Both the position numbers and the translations under genes were made by a program. Of a stretch of DNA of 64,000 bases, positions 34,550 to 45,180 are shown piece after piece. Position 1 is the first letter of the stretch. The number at the start of each line of letters is the position of its first letter. The notes under the pieces are model-generated. The model was not told the origin of the DNA and did not search any database. It was given only the letters and a program-made list of their open reading frames with translations. Source of the stretch: Paramacrobiotus metropolitanus (Eukaryota > Tardigrada > Eutardigrada > Parachela > Macrobiotidae); contig NW_026570223.1 of the NCBI RefSeq assembly GCF_019649055.1, positions 3,759,292 to 3,823,291 of the forward strand, given 5' to 3'.

Positions 34550-35400
34550 TGCGCTATAGTGCGGGAAGGTTTCATTAGGTTTTTCAGAGTTTCATAGTTT
34601 CACGAAACTTTTCGAAGCATAGTTTTACTAAAGTTTGTAATGCTTAGTAGGTTTATTGAGTTGTTAGTTTAGCTTACAAAGCTTTCCAAAGCTTGGTTTT
34701 AATAAACTTTTGAACGCTAAGTAGCGGGTTTGGACACGGCATTTCTGGATGCTTCAGGACAAACTGGTAGTACAGTTTGATCTGGTAAAGTCTGATGTGG
34801 TACACCTGATTTGGTAGATCTGGTGGTTCTGGGAGATCTGGTAGTTTTGGCTGATCTGGTGATTCTGACAGTTCTGGCTGATATGACAGTTCTGGTTTTT
34901 AGAGCAGTTCTGGCTGATTTTTTCAGCTGTCCAAAGTGAACAAAGCTTTCTAAACAACTAATTTCTGAAATGTTAGCAAATTTGGCACGGCACTTTTGGA
35001 TGGTTTTGGATGAACTGGTAGTAGTCTGATCTGGAGGGGCTGGTAATTCTGTTTGATCTTAATCTAGGCTGATCTGGCAGATTTGGTATTTTTGGCTGAT
35101 CTGGTAGACCTGGTTGTTCTAGTTCAGCAGGTAGGTCTGGCTGACCTGCTAGTTTAGGTTTATCTGGCTTATTTGGTAGTTCTGTGTGATCTGGTGAATC
35201 TGGTGGTTCTGGCAGATCTGGTAGTTCTGGCTGATCTGGTGGTTTTAGTACTTCTGGCTGATCTAGCAGTTCTGGTTTATCTGGCAGTTTTGGCTGATCT
35301 GGTGGTTCTGGCTAATCAAGTAAAAGTTCGTACAGACACTAAGGTTTCGAAACCTAAGTAAGCCTTAGGCTGAAGGTAGGATCCAGCAGATCTGGTTAAT
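34550..35400. repeat. TCTGGTAGTTCTGGCTGATC minisatellite and flanking DNA
   Basis: Words TCTGGTAGTTCTGGCTGA (about 18 bp) recur irregularly at 34,750-34,930 and 35,010-35,310, and also at 31,790-31,920. It reads as Leu/Val/Asp text on one strand only because of the repeat. No gene. Confidence 0.85.
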
Positions 35401-35825
35401 CGGGTGAAAATTCGTACAGGTTTCGAAAGCTAAGTAAAGGCTTCTGCCTGATAGCAACGAAGGTAAAAAGGCTGTACAGGGCTAAAAGCCGTACGACCAG
35501 TTCTGGCCAATCAGAATGTAAGGCTGGTCCTGGCCAACCAGAAAGGTTTGGAGGCGGGATCTGTTCGAACAGAGAGTCCTGCTTTAATAAACTGGATACG
35601 CGAGAACCACCGCGGAAGTCGGGCACTTGAAAACTGACTTGCGAACCGTTCCCAGTCCCGGAATCTTCTCGGCCATGTTTGTCCAGTTTCATTTTCTTTT
35701 TCAAGAACTAAATTTTATGAGGAATGTACAAAAAGCAAGTACGGCGACGGAATAATCTGTTATGGAACGTAAAGTTCCAACGATCTGCAGCGGAATTGTC
35801 AAAAAATTGAAAGCGTGTTTAATTA
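35400..35825. other. Spacer with a relic of the satellite block border
   Basis: 35,545-35,590 (TTTGGAGGCGGGATCTGTTC...CCTGCTTTAAT) matches the block borders at 32,073-32,110 and 32,716-32,758, so the satellite once extended this far or the border itself is a repeat. Minus-strand frames at 35,396-35,704 have no known domain. Confidence 0.5.
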
Positions 35826-35829
35826 AGCT

Positions 35830-36083
35830 GATGAGGTAGTCGTGGGGTGGTTGGTTTAGCAATGGTGGGTTCCCACCTTTCCCCATAGAATATGTATGTT
35901 ACAGTTTTTGAACGTTTTCTTTTAAACGTATCTTTTTCTCTAAAAATTGATTTGTGATGGCTTATCTACATTTTAACGCTATCGGTTGATACATAAGCAT
36001 GGCAGTTTGGTTCAGCATATCGAGCTGGCGAACTCAACAAAGACTAAGGCTTTCGCGATTATTATATAGAGAATAGATAGAGA
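35830..36083 (-). other. Helitron 5'-end region (first of three copies)
   Basis: Shared with 42,220-42,467 and 56,200-56,444. On the minus strand it starts TC(T) in a TATATA-rich tip and carries GGAAAGGTGGGAACCCACC about 170-200 bp inside. Divergence from the other two is moderate. Confidence 0.7.
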
Positions 36084-36097
36084 TAAAAGAATAATAT

Positions 36098-37375
36098 GGT
36101 GCGCCAAATTCGCGTCCGATCACTTCGGTCGCGTTACATTTCGGCCGCACAGATTCGCGGCCCACTTCGGCCAACGTTCATTTCGGCGCGGCTCGCTTCG
36201 GCCAGCATTCAGTTCGGCCATCGCTCATTTCGGCAACTGCTCATTTTGGCCGTCTTTGATTTTTTTAGGTTTCTTAGGTTTTCTTTTTGTTTCGTATTTT
36301 TTCTTAGGTTTTCTTAGTTTCTGCTTTACAATGGTTATGTTTCCTTTGTTTAATTTCAGGTTTCGGAAGTTGCTTTAGTTTTCCTAGGTTTCAAACTTCG
36401 CTCAGGTTTTTGCAGTTATCCGAGACTTCGGGTGATCGATCTTGTGGCGGTCGACGAGGTTTTCGTCAGACTAAAATGCGTAAAGGAGACACGATGGTAA
36501 GAGGAACACGCAGAAGATAAGTCACAAATAGAGCGTGCAAAAGAGATGGAAACAAAGAACAAAAGCAGGTCAACCAGAAGTCGCACGCTGCGGAGTAAAG
36601 ATTTAGGTAAGCCACTAAGCCATATTTCGGTCGAAATGTGGTGTGGCCGGAGTGAGTGGTGGCGAAGCCAGCCGTCACGTTTTAACAAAAACCTAAAAAT
36701 TACTTGAAAAAAACTAAGAAACCCAAAGGAAACTAAAAAAACGTAAAAACCTACGAAAACCCAGAGGAACCCCAGAAAACATAAAAAACCTAAGAAAACC
36801 TAAGAAACTTGGGAAACCAAAGAAAACCTAAGAAACCTAAGAATAACGCAAGAAACCTAGAACACATACGAAACTCCCAAAAAATTATGAATAACCTAAA
36901 AAACCCTAAAATAAATAAGAAAATTTAAGAATACGAGGAAGCACGCAGTCGAACCGACAGTAATTTTTTTCAGCGAGACCAACCGACAACCACGCACACA
37001 GCAACCACGCACACAGGCCGAATAATTTTTCACATAAAAGCCACCTGTGGAAGAGAGGTATCGTCTGCACTGTATGCGGGGTATGCGTGACAGCCGTCCG
37101 TGGATGGTTGGCAGTCGCTTGCACTATATGCACGGTTGTCGGTTGGTCTCACTGAAAAAATTTACTGTCGGTTCTACTGCGCGCATCCTCGTAGTGTAAG
37201 AAACCTGACGAGGTTTACACCTAAAAAAACTGAAGATGGCCGAAATACACTACTGCCCAAATGATCAGTGGCCGAAGTGAGTGCTGGCCGAAGTGATTAT
37301 TTGCGGCCGAAGTGATCGGACGCGCCAAAATTAGCGTCGGCCAAAATGTACTGTGGCCGAAGTTATCGCTAGCCG
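36098..37375. mobile_element. Second GGCCGAA-repeat element, larger copy
   Basis: The left tip GCGCCAAATTCGCGTCCGAT plus CACTTCGG matches the right tip read backward (GGCGCGTCCGATCACTTCGG). The left subterminal array (36,115-36,250) has about eight CAYTTCGGCC-like words. The right array (37,225-37,375) has about six GGCCGAARTGA words. Inside are TTTCTTAGG and CCTAAGAAA runs and short frames without recognised domains. It may contain nested copies (36,620-36,665). Confidence 0.75.
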
Positions 37376-37403
37376 TCTGTGGTCTGTGGGCTACGGGCTA
37401 CTG

Positions 37404-38508
37404 TAGTGCCCTGCATCGGACTGGAAAACTTCGTCCAGTCCGATCCAAACTTAAAAATTTTATCCGAACCCAGTCCGACTCCGAATTTTGAAAATCGTAC
37501 TCCGACCAATCCGATCCGTAAATTTTTTGGCCAATCCGAACCCACTCCGATCCACTCCGAAAAATTTTCCAAAACAATATTTATTACACATCTTTACTGT
37601 ACAGAGGGTATATTGAAAAAATTTGTTGCGGCCATTTTGACGGTAGTAAGTAAAAAGACTTCAGAGTTCAGACTTCACAGTTAGTATTTTCGTGGGCGTA
37701 AAATAGGTACTTTCGAGATTTATAAAAAAACGTTATCTTGGCATTTAAGTTTTTCTTTAACACTACAGTGTTGTAGCATTTTAGGAAGTCTGTTAGTTTT
37801 TCTCATTCAGAAATCTGTACTCGATCTTTTTATTGTGTACGGTTCGCCCATGAATCACCCACATAGTGATCATGGACAAACGAGGTACGGATATTTCTAA
37901 ACGTCCACAACTGCAAAAAGATGTAGCTTCATGTATTCAAACCTGTTATTTTGGCTTAGTCAAACATAAATAATATTGTTATTATCCTAAGCACCAGTAT
38001 CATTCCAGTTATAGTCCTACAACTATAAGAAACGGAAAGCCAGTGCCCAGTTAAATCGTCTGAGCCGTAAAACTCATGTTGGAGAGCGTAATAATATTTG
38101 GTGGAACCATAACGAGTTACAACATCACGACAATTCTAAAAACACTCTATTATTAAAAAGTGTCGAGACTTGATAAAAAAAATTGAAAGAGAATCAACAA
38201 CGGTTAACTAAACAAAAGTAGGTATTTTGGTGTTGAATAACGCAAATGGACACCTCGCGCGAAGCGCGAAGCTGACGAAGTTTTTTGTTTTCAAACGCGT
38301 GAAATTCAATAAAAATTAATTAATACTATTTGTTTCATTTCGGATTTTTCGGAGTCTTGATTGCATCCGAATCCGATCCGGTCAGATGCACATAAACTCC
38401 GAAACCACTCCGAATCCGAATTTTCCAGAGTGGAATCCGTCCAATCCGATCCGAAAGTCGGAGTGGATTCGGAGCGGTTCGGATTTACCAGTCCGTTGCA
38501 GGGCTCTA
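37404..38508. mobile_element. hAT-like non-autonomous transposon
   Basis: The ends are inverted repeats: left TAGTGCCCTGCATCGGACTG, right (reverse-complemented) TAGAGCCCTGCAACGGACTG. Tips of the TAGNG type are usual in hAT elements. Both ends continue into dense TCCGATCC/TCCGAACC words in opposite orientation (37,425-37,565 and 38,365-38,490), probable transposase-binding repeats. The AT-rich middle has no transposase. I could not find a clean 8-bp target duplication. Confidence 0.75.
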
Positions 38509-38611
38509 CCGGCTAGTCTGTGGCTATGTGTGTGATATAGATGTGAAGTTGGAAGCCGATAATATTTGGTTAAAAAACTTGTCAAGTAATCTTGCTGTTT
38601 TTGCTATTTAG

Positions 38612-39455
38612 GCCTGGATCGATTTTTCGAAGGGTGCGATCCCACGGTATCGAAAGCTCTTAACGGATGCGAACCAAATGAGTTTCCAGAACACTGTCCT
38701 TGTACACAACGATAACGATTCGTGGTGGCTTGGGTACATCCAAGACATGGAAGGGGACCATGCCTTCATAAACTTTGACTCTACAATTGTAGCAGCTTGC
38801 TGGGTACACATGAGGGCCGTCTGGCCTTTCCCACTTTACTGGGACAGGGATGGCCATGGTACAAATCCAGATTGCCGCAACGCTCCAGTGTTTGTAGCTC
38901 TGCGTGACGAAGACAACGGACCTTTTCGTTTTCGGCCAGCCGTTATATTGGAGCTTATATCATGTTGTAAAACCTTCGAAGGAATGTTCTACATCACAAC
39001 TGATGCTTCCTATGCCAATACACCTTTACAGAAACCTCGTTTTGAGATGGTTGGCGATGGGCAAGTTGTTAATCTGCTGCCACCCACTGGACCACCCTTA
39101 ATAAAGCGTTGCAGCGGCTTGCTATACAACAAGCACTTTGTCCCTTTTGCCAAAGCCCAAGCCCTTCTTCGCGACCCTTCCGACAAATTCCGGATTATCA
39201 GTCACCTTTATACCAACGATCTTCGAAAGAGAATGGGTCTGCCATTTCCATCAGACTGTCGTCGGTTTCATCTGCGCATCGAACAAGATGGCTGCATGTT
39301 CATTATTATCAGCTTCGCAAATGACCCACAGACGATGCAACGGACGACTGCAAAGTTGTTGGAAGTGTTGGAGACGCATATGACCAGCCGGGACAAACTG
39401 CCACCCATCGCTTATCGAATTTTCCGGCCAAACGAAGGTGTCGCTTGTAAGGCAG
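38612..39455 (+). CDS. 844-nt exon of an unrecognised host gene; possible Tudor/Agenet-like fold at its start
   Basis: The exon opens after a good acceptor (TTTTTGCTATTTAG) and is in frame with AWIDFSKGAIPRY. The first ATG in frame is 38678. It runs to a perfect donor, CAG|GTGAGT, at 39455/39456; the frame beyond, to TAA at 39511, is probably intron. About 281 residues are encoded. Residues 30-75 (DSWWLGYIQDMEGDHAFINF ... VWPFPLY) are rich in aromatics and resemble small beta-barrel modules (Tudor/Agenet-like). This is inference from pattern only. The rest (FRFRPAVILELISC, LYTNDLRKRMGLPF) has mixed alpha/beta composition with no motif I can name. Codon use and lack of stops mark it as a real, intact exon. 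The first exon is not found; the hAT-like element lies 100 bp upstream and may sit in the intron. The 3' exons are also unseen. Confidence 0.7.
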
Positions 39456-39511
39456 GTGAGTTAAAAACTTTGGAACAGCTATTTTGCCGCAGTCGATGCG
39501 GCAACGTGTAA

Positions 39512-40475
39512 TTGCTGTCTAGCGGACTCGTGCCAGTGAGCAAAAGCGGCAGGAGATCGTGGCACCTATCACTGGCAACTGCCACCTTTTATCCCCTGCC
39601 AGCAAAATCGCTAATTAAGTGAGTGAGTTACCGAGCTACCACTACTGACTAGTGAGCCAAATCGCTAACTGAGGCCTCGTCCCGAATTCGAAGCGCATCT
39701 CGTTGCGATACAGCAACTCCACCTCGCGAGGTGGCTTCGCGTACCGTATCTGTAGGCGTGGCCATTGCATACAGCCACCTCGTGCGGTTGAGCAACCGTA
39801 CCATACATAGTTACAAAACGTACGTTACAAAACGTAGCTTCGAAGCTGCGTTTTCTATTTCACACACACTTTCACCTCCGTTGTTCAGCTTAGCCAACAG
39901 AGCTTTACACAGTGGTCACCCGTAACATGATGAAGCGTTTTAATTTTGTTAGCTAATAACAATTAATGTGATTGAGTATTAATGTGTATTAGTGATTAGT
40001 TTCTGTTAGCACTAGACTGATTGCTAATTTAGTAATTACGATTATTAATTAAAGTAATTATTATTATTAGTGATTGTTATTAGGATTAATATTAGTAAAT
40101 TATATCAACAGTATTATTTAGGTTGCGTTACTGCGTAATTAAGTCTAATTACTTTAATTAATTACGCAGAGTGATTAGGAATTACATTAGTCAGTGAAGT
40201 TACCAATTATTTAATAAATTAATCAATAATTACCATCAAGCATGCTGCATGCGAATTAATATGTGTCTGCGGCCCGGCATTAAATTCATTTGTGTTTATG
40301 CAGAACGATTCATTTAGCAGTCAGTGCTAGCGTTTCATTTGCTGATCCACTGCTTGTTACTGGTCCAACGCACTCTCGTTTTTTGCAGTGCGTCATCCAA
40401 CAATGACGCATACTGCTTTCACATTTCATTTTGGGATATTTTTCTCGAGAAGTTTAGCTAGGATTGATCGGGCCT
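39512..40475. other. Intron or intergenic DNA, AT-rich
   Basis: Follows the 38.6-kb exon. 39,950-40,250 is dominated by ATTAATTA/TAATTAC words with a hairpin around TACTGCGTAATTAA and TTAATTAATTACGCAG. No coding exon is recognised. Confidence 0.5.
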
Positions 40476-40477
40476 AC

Positions 40478-40600
40478 TCTACGTTTTGAAAGGATTCTGT
40501 GAAAATTTAAAGCTGCAAAATCGGCTCAGTAGAAGCTGAGAACATAGATAACAAAAAGGAGAGGCCGAAATCCTGCAAGAGATGTACAGTATTCATATAC
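40478..40600 (+). repeat. Short interspersed repeat (AAAATCGGCTCAG family), copy 1
   Basis: CTCTACGTTTTGAAAGGATT through GCTGCAAAATCGGCTCAGTA to GCAAGAGATGTACAGTATTC is repeated at 48,295-48,418, 63,578-63,700 and, more diverged, 45,880-45,973. The AAAATCGG..CAG core resembles 3' ends of RTE-like retrotransposons or their SINEs. No coding frame. Here it abuts the Helitron end directly. Confidence 0.75.
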
Positions 40601-40601
40601 A

Positions 40602-42467
40602 CTAGTAGACCCCGCGCAAATTGCGCGGAATATAGCAGCGATGGAAATTCAAGCAAAACTCAAAGAGACAGACCTGTGCTCACATATATGCCGTATATCT
40701 ACGCATCTGTATCTCCTTAACTTTTATCCGCGAAACGTAAAATTTTCCTTCGCAGAGAAATACTGTGAAATACTAAGTCAACTTCGTAGTACTGTACAGT
40801 GTCTAGCTATTTTAACGATAAATTACAACCTGTGTGAATATTTTCCCGTCCCGTAGATTGTCACTGCACAGCTTACAGAAGTGCACTTACACTTGCATTT
40901 GCACTTACAGATAGGGTTACAAGCCTGAGATAATGTGAAAAAAAGAAAGTCCTATCCCCCGAAAACAGCTCCTTCTCTTCATGTTTGAACTTTACCGGTA
41001 TCACCAATTCAGTTTTTCCAAGAGAATTTATTCAGTTATAAAGTAGCAGCTTTGAATTTATTAAAAGTTTTGCATTTGTTTTACTTTATTATTTCCAAGC
41101 ATTGTTCGCTTTTCAGATCTCTGCCTTCCTTATAACTTAAAATGGCTCAGCCAAATACCGCTGTCCTTGTCGATACGCTTATCAATAGGAACACATAATA
41201 TTTTTCCATGATGCTTTGTATTAAGAACACAACAGTAAAATTACTAATAAGTAGGCTAAAATAGCTAAGCACTTCCAAATTTATTTGTTAAATTTCATTG
41301 CAATTAAACTGTCTAATTTTTGTCAATACTGCCTTCAACGTCAAATACTGTTACTCAAATCGTCTCGGTTGCTAAACTTGCTACTTCGCGGGCTTCATTC
41401 TTGTTGCAGCTCGGCGCCTTTTGCGGCTCGCCTTTATTACAAACTGATAAATTACTTGGAGTTTCAGAAAACTTATCGTAAATGTAGCATTTGGCGCATA
41501 TTAACTGCATCCATTCAATGAACTCCGTCGGCCACGCTAATCAGTATTTTCTGTTTATTCTGCTTAACGAATGACGGTTATACGTTGGTAATTTCTGCAT
41601 AAAGTGCGCATTTCCGTATTGGTTGTTAAATTGCATTAGTTTTGACAGGAAGCGAAACAGCAAATCATGCTCCATGCGGCATGCTGGGTAAGGCCCGGTA
41701 AGCAACCATATAACATTCTAATCTTCGAACTACTTTTCCCGTGAAATTAAAACGCAGAAAATTCGGCTGTTACGCGATTGACGATTTACAAAGTTAGCGT
41801 TTGCCATTTTGCTCAGTGTCAAACGTACTAAATAATAATAATTTCGGAAGCAAAAAGCTCTTATGAAGGCCAATTCGTGCGGTGGTGTACCGTAGCGTTA
41901 ATACTGGAGCCGCAGGCCTTAGTGCTTCAAACAAAACATTTAGCAAAAACATTCGTACTCGCCCAAAGGAGCGCAGCAACTTTAAAACCGGTCACCCGAG
42001 CTGCGTAGGACAGCTACCTGAAAAACTGGGTTTTGGAAATGAGAATCTCGACTGTTCCGTAGACTTTTTAATCAGACTTTCTTGTCAAATCCTGATATTC
42101 CCCTATAACCATGCTTTACAGGTAAAATCGATAAATTCAGGGCTTTCGAGTGATTCATATCCCTTAAAATTTCATCCATTGCAACGTTTTAGGTGATTTA
42201 TCAAAAATTGACATATTCTATTGGCAGTGGTGGGGTGATCGTTTTGTAGTGGTGGGTTCTCCACTTTTCCCATAGACACTGCATGCTAAGATTTTTTGAA
42301 CTTTTCTTTCAAACCTAATTTTTGTTTCGAAAACAGACTTCTGATGGCAAATATAGAAACTCAGGGCTATCGAATGATATATAGCCATCGAAATTTGGTT
42401 CAGTGTAGGGTCCTGGCGAACTGTATGGAAACGGAATTTTGAAAGTCTTATTCTTTTAATATATAGA
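40602..42467 (-). mobile_element. Non-autonomous Helitron, complete at both ends
   Basis: The 3' end (left) reads, on the minus strand, CCGCGCAATTTGCGCGGGGT, then CTA, then CTAG and a host T. The 5' end (right) reads A|TCTATATATTAAAAGAATAA on the minus strand, i.e. TC after a host A, as expected for insertion between A and T. Length is 1,866 bp. The plus-strand frames at 41,285-41,521 and 41,882-42,196 are not recognised. No Rep/helicase. Both ends match the elements at 54.4-56.4 kb and, in part, 28.5-36.1 kb. Confidence 0.85.
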
Positions 42468-42473
42468 TAGAGT

Positions 42474-43212
42474 CGTAACCAGTTTACGGTATCTACATCC
42501 GTACAAAAACTTTTGCGGCGCAAGTTTGTAATGCACTGCACACTTCGCAACGGTTGATCGCATCGCTCCCAGCCGTTAAGAAAAATACAAGATTTAAGAA
42601 AGAAGAAAATCTAAGAAACCTAAGAAAACTTAAGAAACCCAAGAAACCAAAGAAACCAAAGAAACCAAAGAAACCTAAGAAAACTAAAAAAACTAAGAAA
42701 ACTAAGAAATCTAAGAAAACTAAGAAACCTGGGAAAATTAAGAAAACTAAGAGAACTAAGAAACCTAAAAAACCTAAGAAACCTAAGAAAGCTCAGAAAT
42801 CTTAGAAACGTAAGAAAACTAAGAAACCTAAGAAATCTAAGAAATTTCATATATGAAAGAATACGAGGTATATCGATCACGCTGGTGGGATTGACTGCGA
42901 TTAATTTTTAAATTTTCAATACTTTGTAACGTGCCGATGCCGAAGGCCGCAGTCTCTCTCGGTTTTTCCGAACGGTCCGCGAACCAACAATGCATATACC
43001 CATGTATGTCTATGGGGGCCCATGGCAACAACTTGTTTTTTGGGGCTACTTCTCCCCTTTTGGGGCGTATCGATCCCGCAATAGCGTAAGAGTTTTCGCG
43101 CCGTTGAAACCATTCTAACGCACTTGGCCGCGTCGAAATCGGTTCAGCCGTTCGTCAAACATTGGCTACATTATCAATCGTGAATACGTGGTTACTGGTT
43201 ACGGATGTAGAC
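42474..43212. mobile_element. TIR unit (CTACATCCGTA ... TACGGATGTAG), single copy
   Basis: The left tip is AACCAGTTTACGGTATCTAC plus ATCCGTAC. The right tip is GGTTACGGATGTAGA. Inside, in order, are a CCTAAGAAA run (42,600-42,845), ATATGAAAGAATACGAGG, a GCCGATGCCGAAGGCCGC block, GGGGGCCCATGGCAACAACT, and GTTGAAACCATTCTAACGCA. It is the type-A unit, found in tandem at 46 and 60-62 kb. The Lys/Pro and Phe/Leu frames over the microsatellite are translations of the repeat. It begins 7 bp from the Helitron end. Confidence 0.8.
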
Positions 43213-44400
43213 ACAGTAAAACCCTTATACTACATGCACCCTCCGTTCTTAACTCCCCGAATGTTGTGAAGAGATGTATGTTACATAGGGGCAGCGCCCA
43301 TAGGGACGGTCATTAGCATACCCCCAACGGGGCTAAGCCATATATTGATCAACAGATACTAAGCACGGTGACGCTGATGTTTGCTTATAAAATCATATTA
43401 TTTCTTCAAAATGAACTCGGGCACTTTTGAATTGCATACATTTTCGAAAAGCGACCGCATTAGTGGCGACCGTATTAGTGGCGACCGTACATTTTTAAGG
43501 TGAATTTCTACTCAAATTAGACCATATTAAACTATACAGGAATCGATAGAGAATTCGTTTTTCTATCTACTGATGTGAGTTTACGTCTTTGTGAAAAAAT
43601 TGCGCACAAGCAGTTATTTTAAAACTGTCATAAAGTAGAATTCTTTAACAAGGTTTTAATACTGCGCAGTAGAGGAGAATGTCTCTGTTCCGGATGGCGG
43701 CAAGTTTGCTGACCACAAGCCACAAGAAGCTAACAAGCGACAGCCGTGTTTGTATAAGAATCAGAATACGCACACTCTGTCATAAATGATCAGGTAGAAC
43801 AATGAGATTTATTGCCCTGTTAGCATGTGCAGCACCATTCCCTGCTTGCGCTTGACTCACAAGTCAATGCCAGAAAGCCATTCCTGCTCAGCTGAACAGT
43901 ACGTTACCTGATGAGACCAGGACACAACAGGATACGCAGCAGTCGCACCAAGAATAAGCCTGCTCTCCGGCGCATCTGGCCCAACACAAAAAGTTGAATT
44001 TCTCAAAGTTACAAATACGGATCTGATAACTCCACGTTTTCTCCGATTTTAAGTTTGACAACTCCATCTTATGGAGTAAATTCCTGTACACATTCTGAAC
44101 CAAAATAAAGGTTGTCCGAAGTAAATTCCCCGAGTTATACGAGTTTAAAATATTTGAAAATTCGCTGCACCTTTGTTTTCTAAGATAACATCATCATATT
44201 AGTTCAGAATGTCCTTCATATGTGGTTTTATCATATTGGAAAGTTTCATAAAGTTCGGGTAGATAGCTGAGTTATTTGACGCGTTTGACTTTTTAAACTT
44301 TTTCCGGTGAGTAACGTACACTATGGAATTGTTTACGAGCCCTTCATGGCTTTTTTTCTAGCAAAAGGGGTGCAAACGGGTGGAAACTCAGCTTAACAAT
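43213..44400. other. Intergenic, no gene seen
   Basis: A 15-bp tandem repeat GCGACCGYATTAGTG (about 2.7 copies) lies at 43451-43490. The minus-strand frame at 43,888-44,103 is Cys-rich but unrecognised. Otherwise AT-rich DNA. Confidence 0.45.
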
Positions 44401-45180
44401 TAGTACTTTGCTTTAACAAGATCGCAGCGATATCTGAAGCCGAGACTGACAGGCCCATGGCAACAATTCGCTTTTTGAGGCACGTGCACGCCCTCGAGGC
44501 GCATCGGGTCGGCAATAGCGCAACGTCACCCGCTTCGTTGCGGCGATTCTGGCGCATTTTACCGCTTTAAAATCGGCCTACCCGTTCGTCCAAACATATT
44601 TTTCTTAGCAAAGGCCGCGCCGCCGCCATGGCTGTTACAAGAACTCTAAATGGGTACAGGACAGGCGGCTATTGTACTCATAAGTCCGCCTTTTAGTCCT
44701 GTTACGAACGAATGGCATGCCCGCTACTTTTCCTGCCTGGCTGGTCATTCGCTTGCCCAGACAGACAATGCGAGTCTGCGCGCATCACGAGTGCACTTTT
44801 TAAAAAAATTGTTGCTGTTCACACATTGTTTTTTTGAGATAATGGTTGCGACCATAAAACGGTATAAAAAAGCCGCTTTCGAATGATGTGCGATAGGAAA
44901 CAATAATTGTTACCACTGCTTGACAAACCGGATATTATACACCTTCGAATATTAAAATGTAGCCATCTTTTAGCGTACGAAACTGGCTAATATCGCATCT
45001 CGTAATTAGCGGTAGCAGTTACCATTTCCTGTTTCATAACATTCAAATGCGGCTCTTTTATACTGTTTTATGGTCACAACCATTACCTCCAAAAAGTAAT
45101 GTGTCAACAGCAACAATTTTTTTAAAAAGTGCACCGTAGGTATCTAGTGGTCTTGGCTGTTACGAATGTAGTTAACAAGC
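44400..45180. mobile_element. TIR-family type-B remnant interrupted by a MITE
   Basis: Contains GCCGAGACTGACAGGCCCAT plus GGCAACAATTCG, CGGCGATTCTGGCGC and CCGTTCGTCCAAACAT, the type-B interior seen at 47.5 and 62.7 kb, and a right end GCTGTTACGAATGTAGTTAA. The MITE at 44793-45134 is inserted in it. Confidence 0.65.
44793..45134. mobile_element. ~340-bp MITE with ~110-bp terminal inverted repeats
   Basis: The left arm 44793-44903 starts GTGCACTTTTTAAAAAAATT. The right arm, about 45022-45134 reverse-complemented, starts identically and stays about 85% alike through TTGTTGCTGTT, AATGGTTG, GACCATAAAAC and GCCGC. A central loop of about 115 bp is unique. No coding capacity. Confidence 0.9.

Larger units (their letters stand above)
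28518..36083 (-). mobile_element. Possible giant Helitron (3' end 28.5 kb, 5' end 36.1 kb) with nested repeats
   Basis: The left border carries a Helitron-type 3' end on the minus strand: hairpin CCGCGCAA.TTGCGCGG, then GGTCTG, then CTAG followed by T. The right border has the 5'-end sequence shared with the Helitrons at 42.4 and 56.4 kb: GTGGGTTC..CACCTTTCCCC on the plus strand, ending near TATATAGAGAATAGATAG. If both ends belong together the element is about 7.56 kb. It is interrupted by the GGCCGAA element (29.78-30.56 kb) and filled by the satellite at 31.1-34.5 kb. No Rep/helicase frame is present, so it would be non-autonomous. Two separate fragments would also explain the ends. Confidence 0.4.

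Noticed and set aside
42554-42880. Lys/Pro-rich ORF on plus and Phe/Leu-rich ORF on minus
   Set aside because: Both are direct translations of the CCTAAGAAA microsatellite; the same peptides recur at 46 and 62 kb wherever the repeat occurs.
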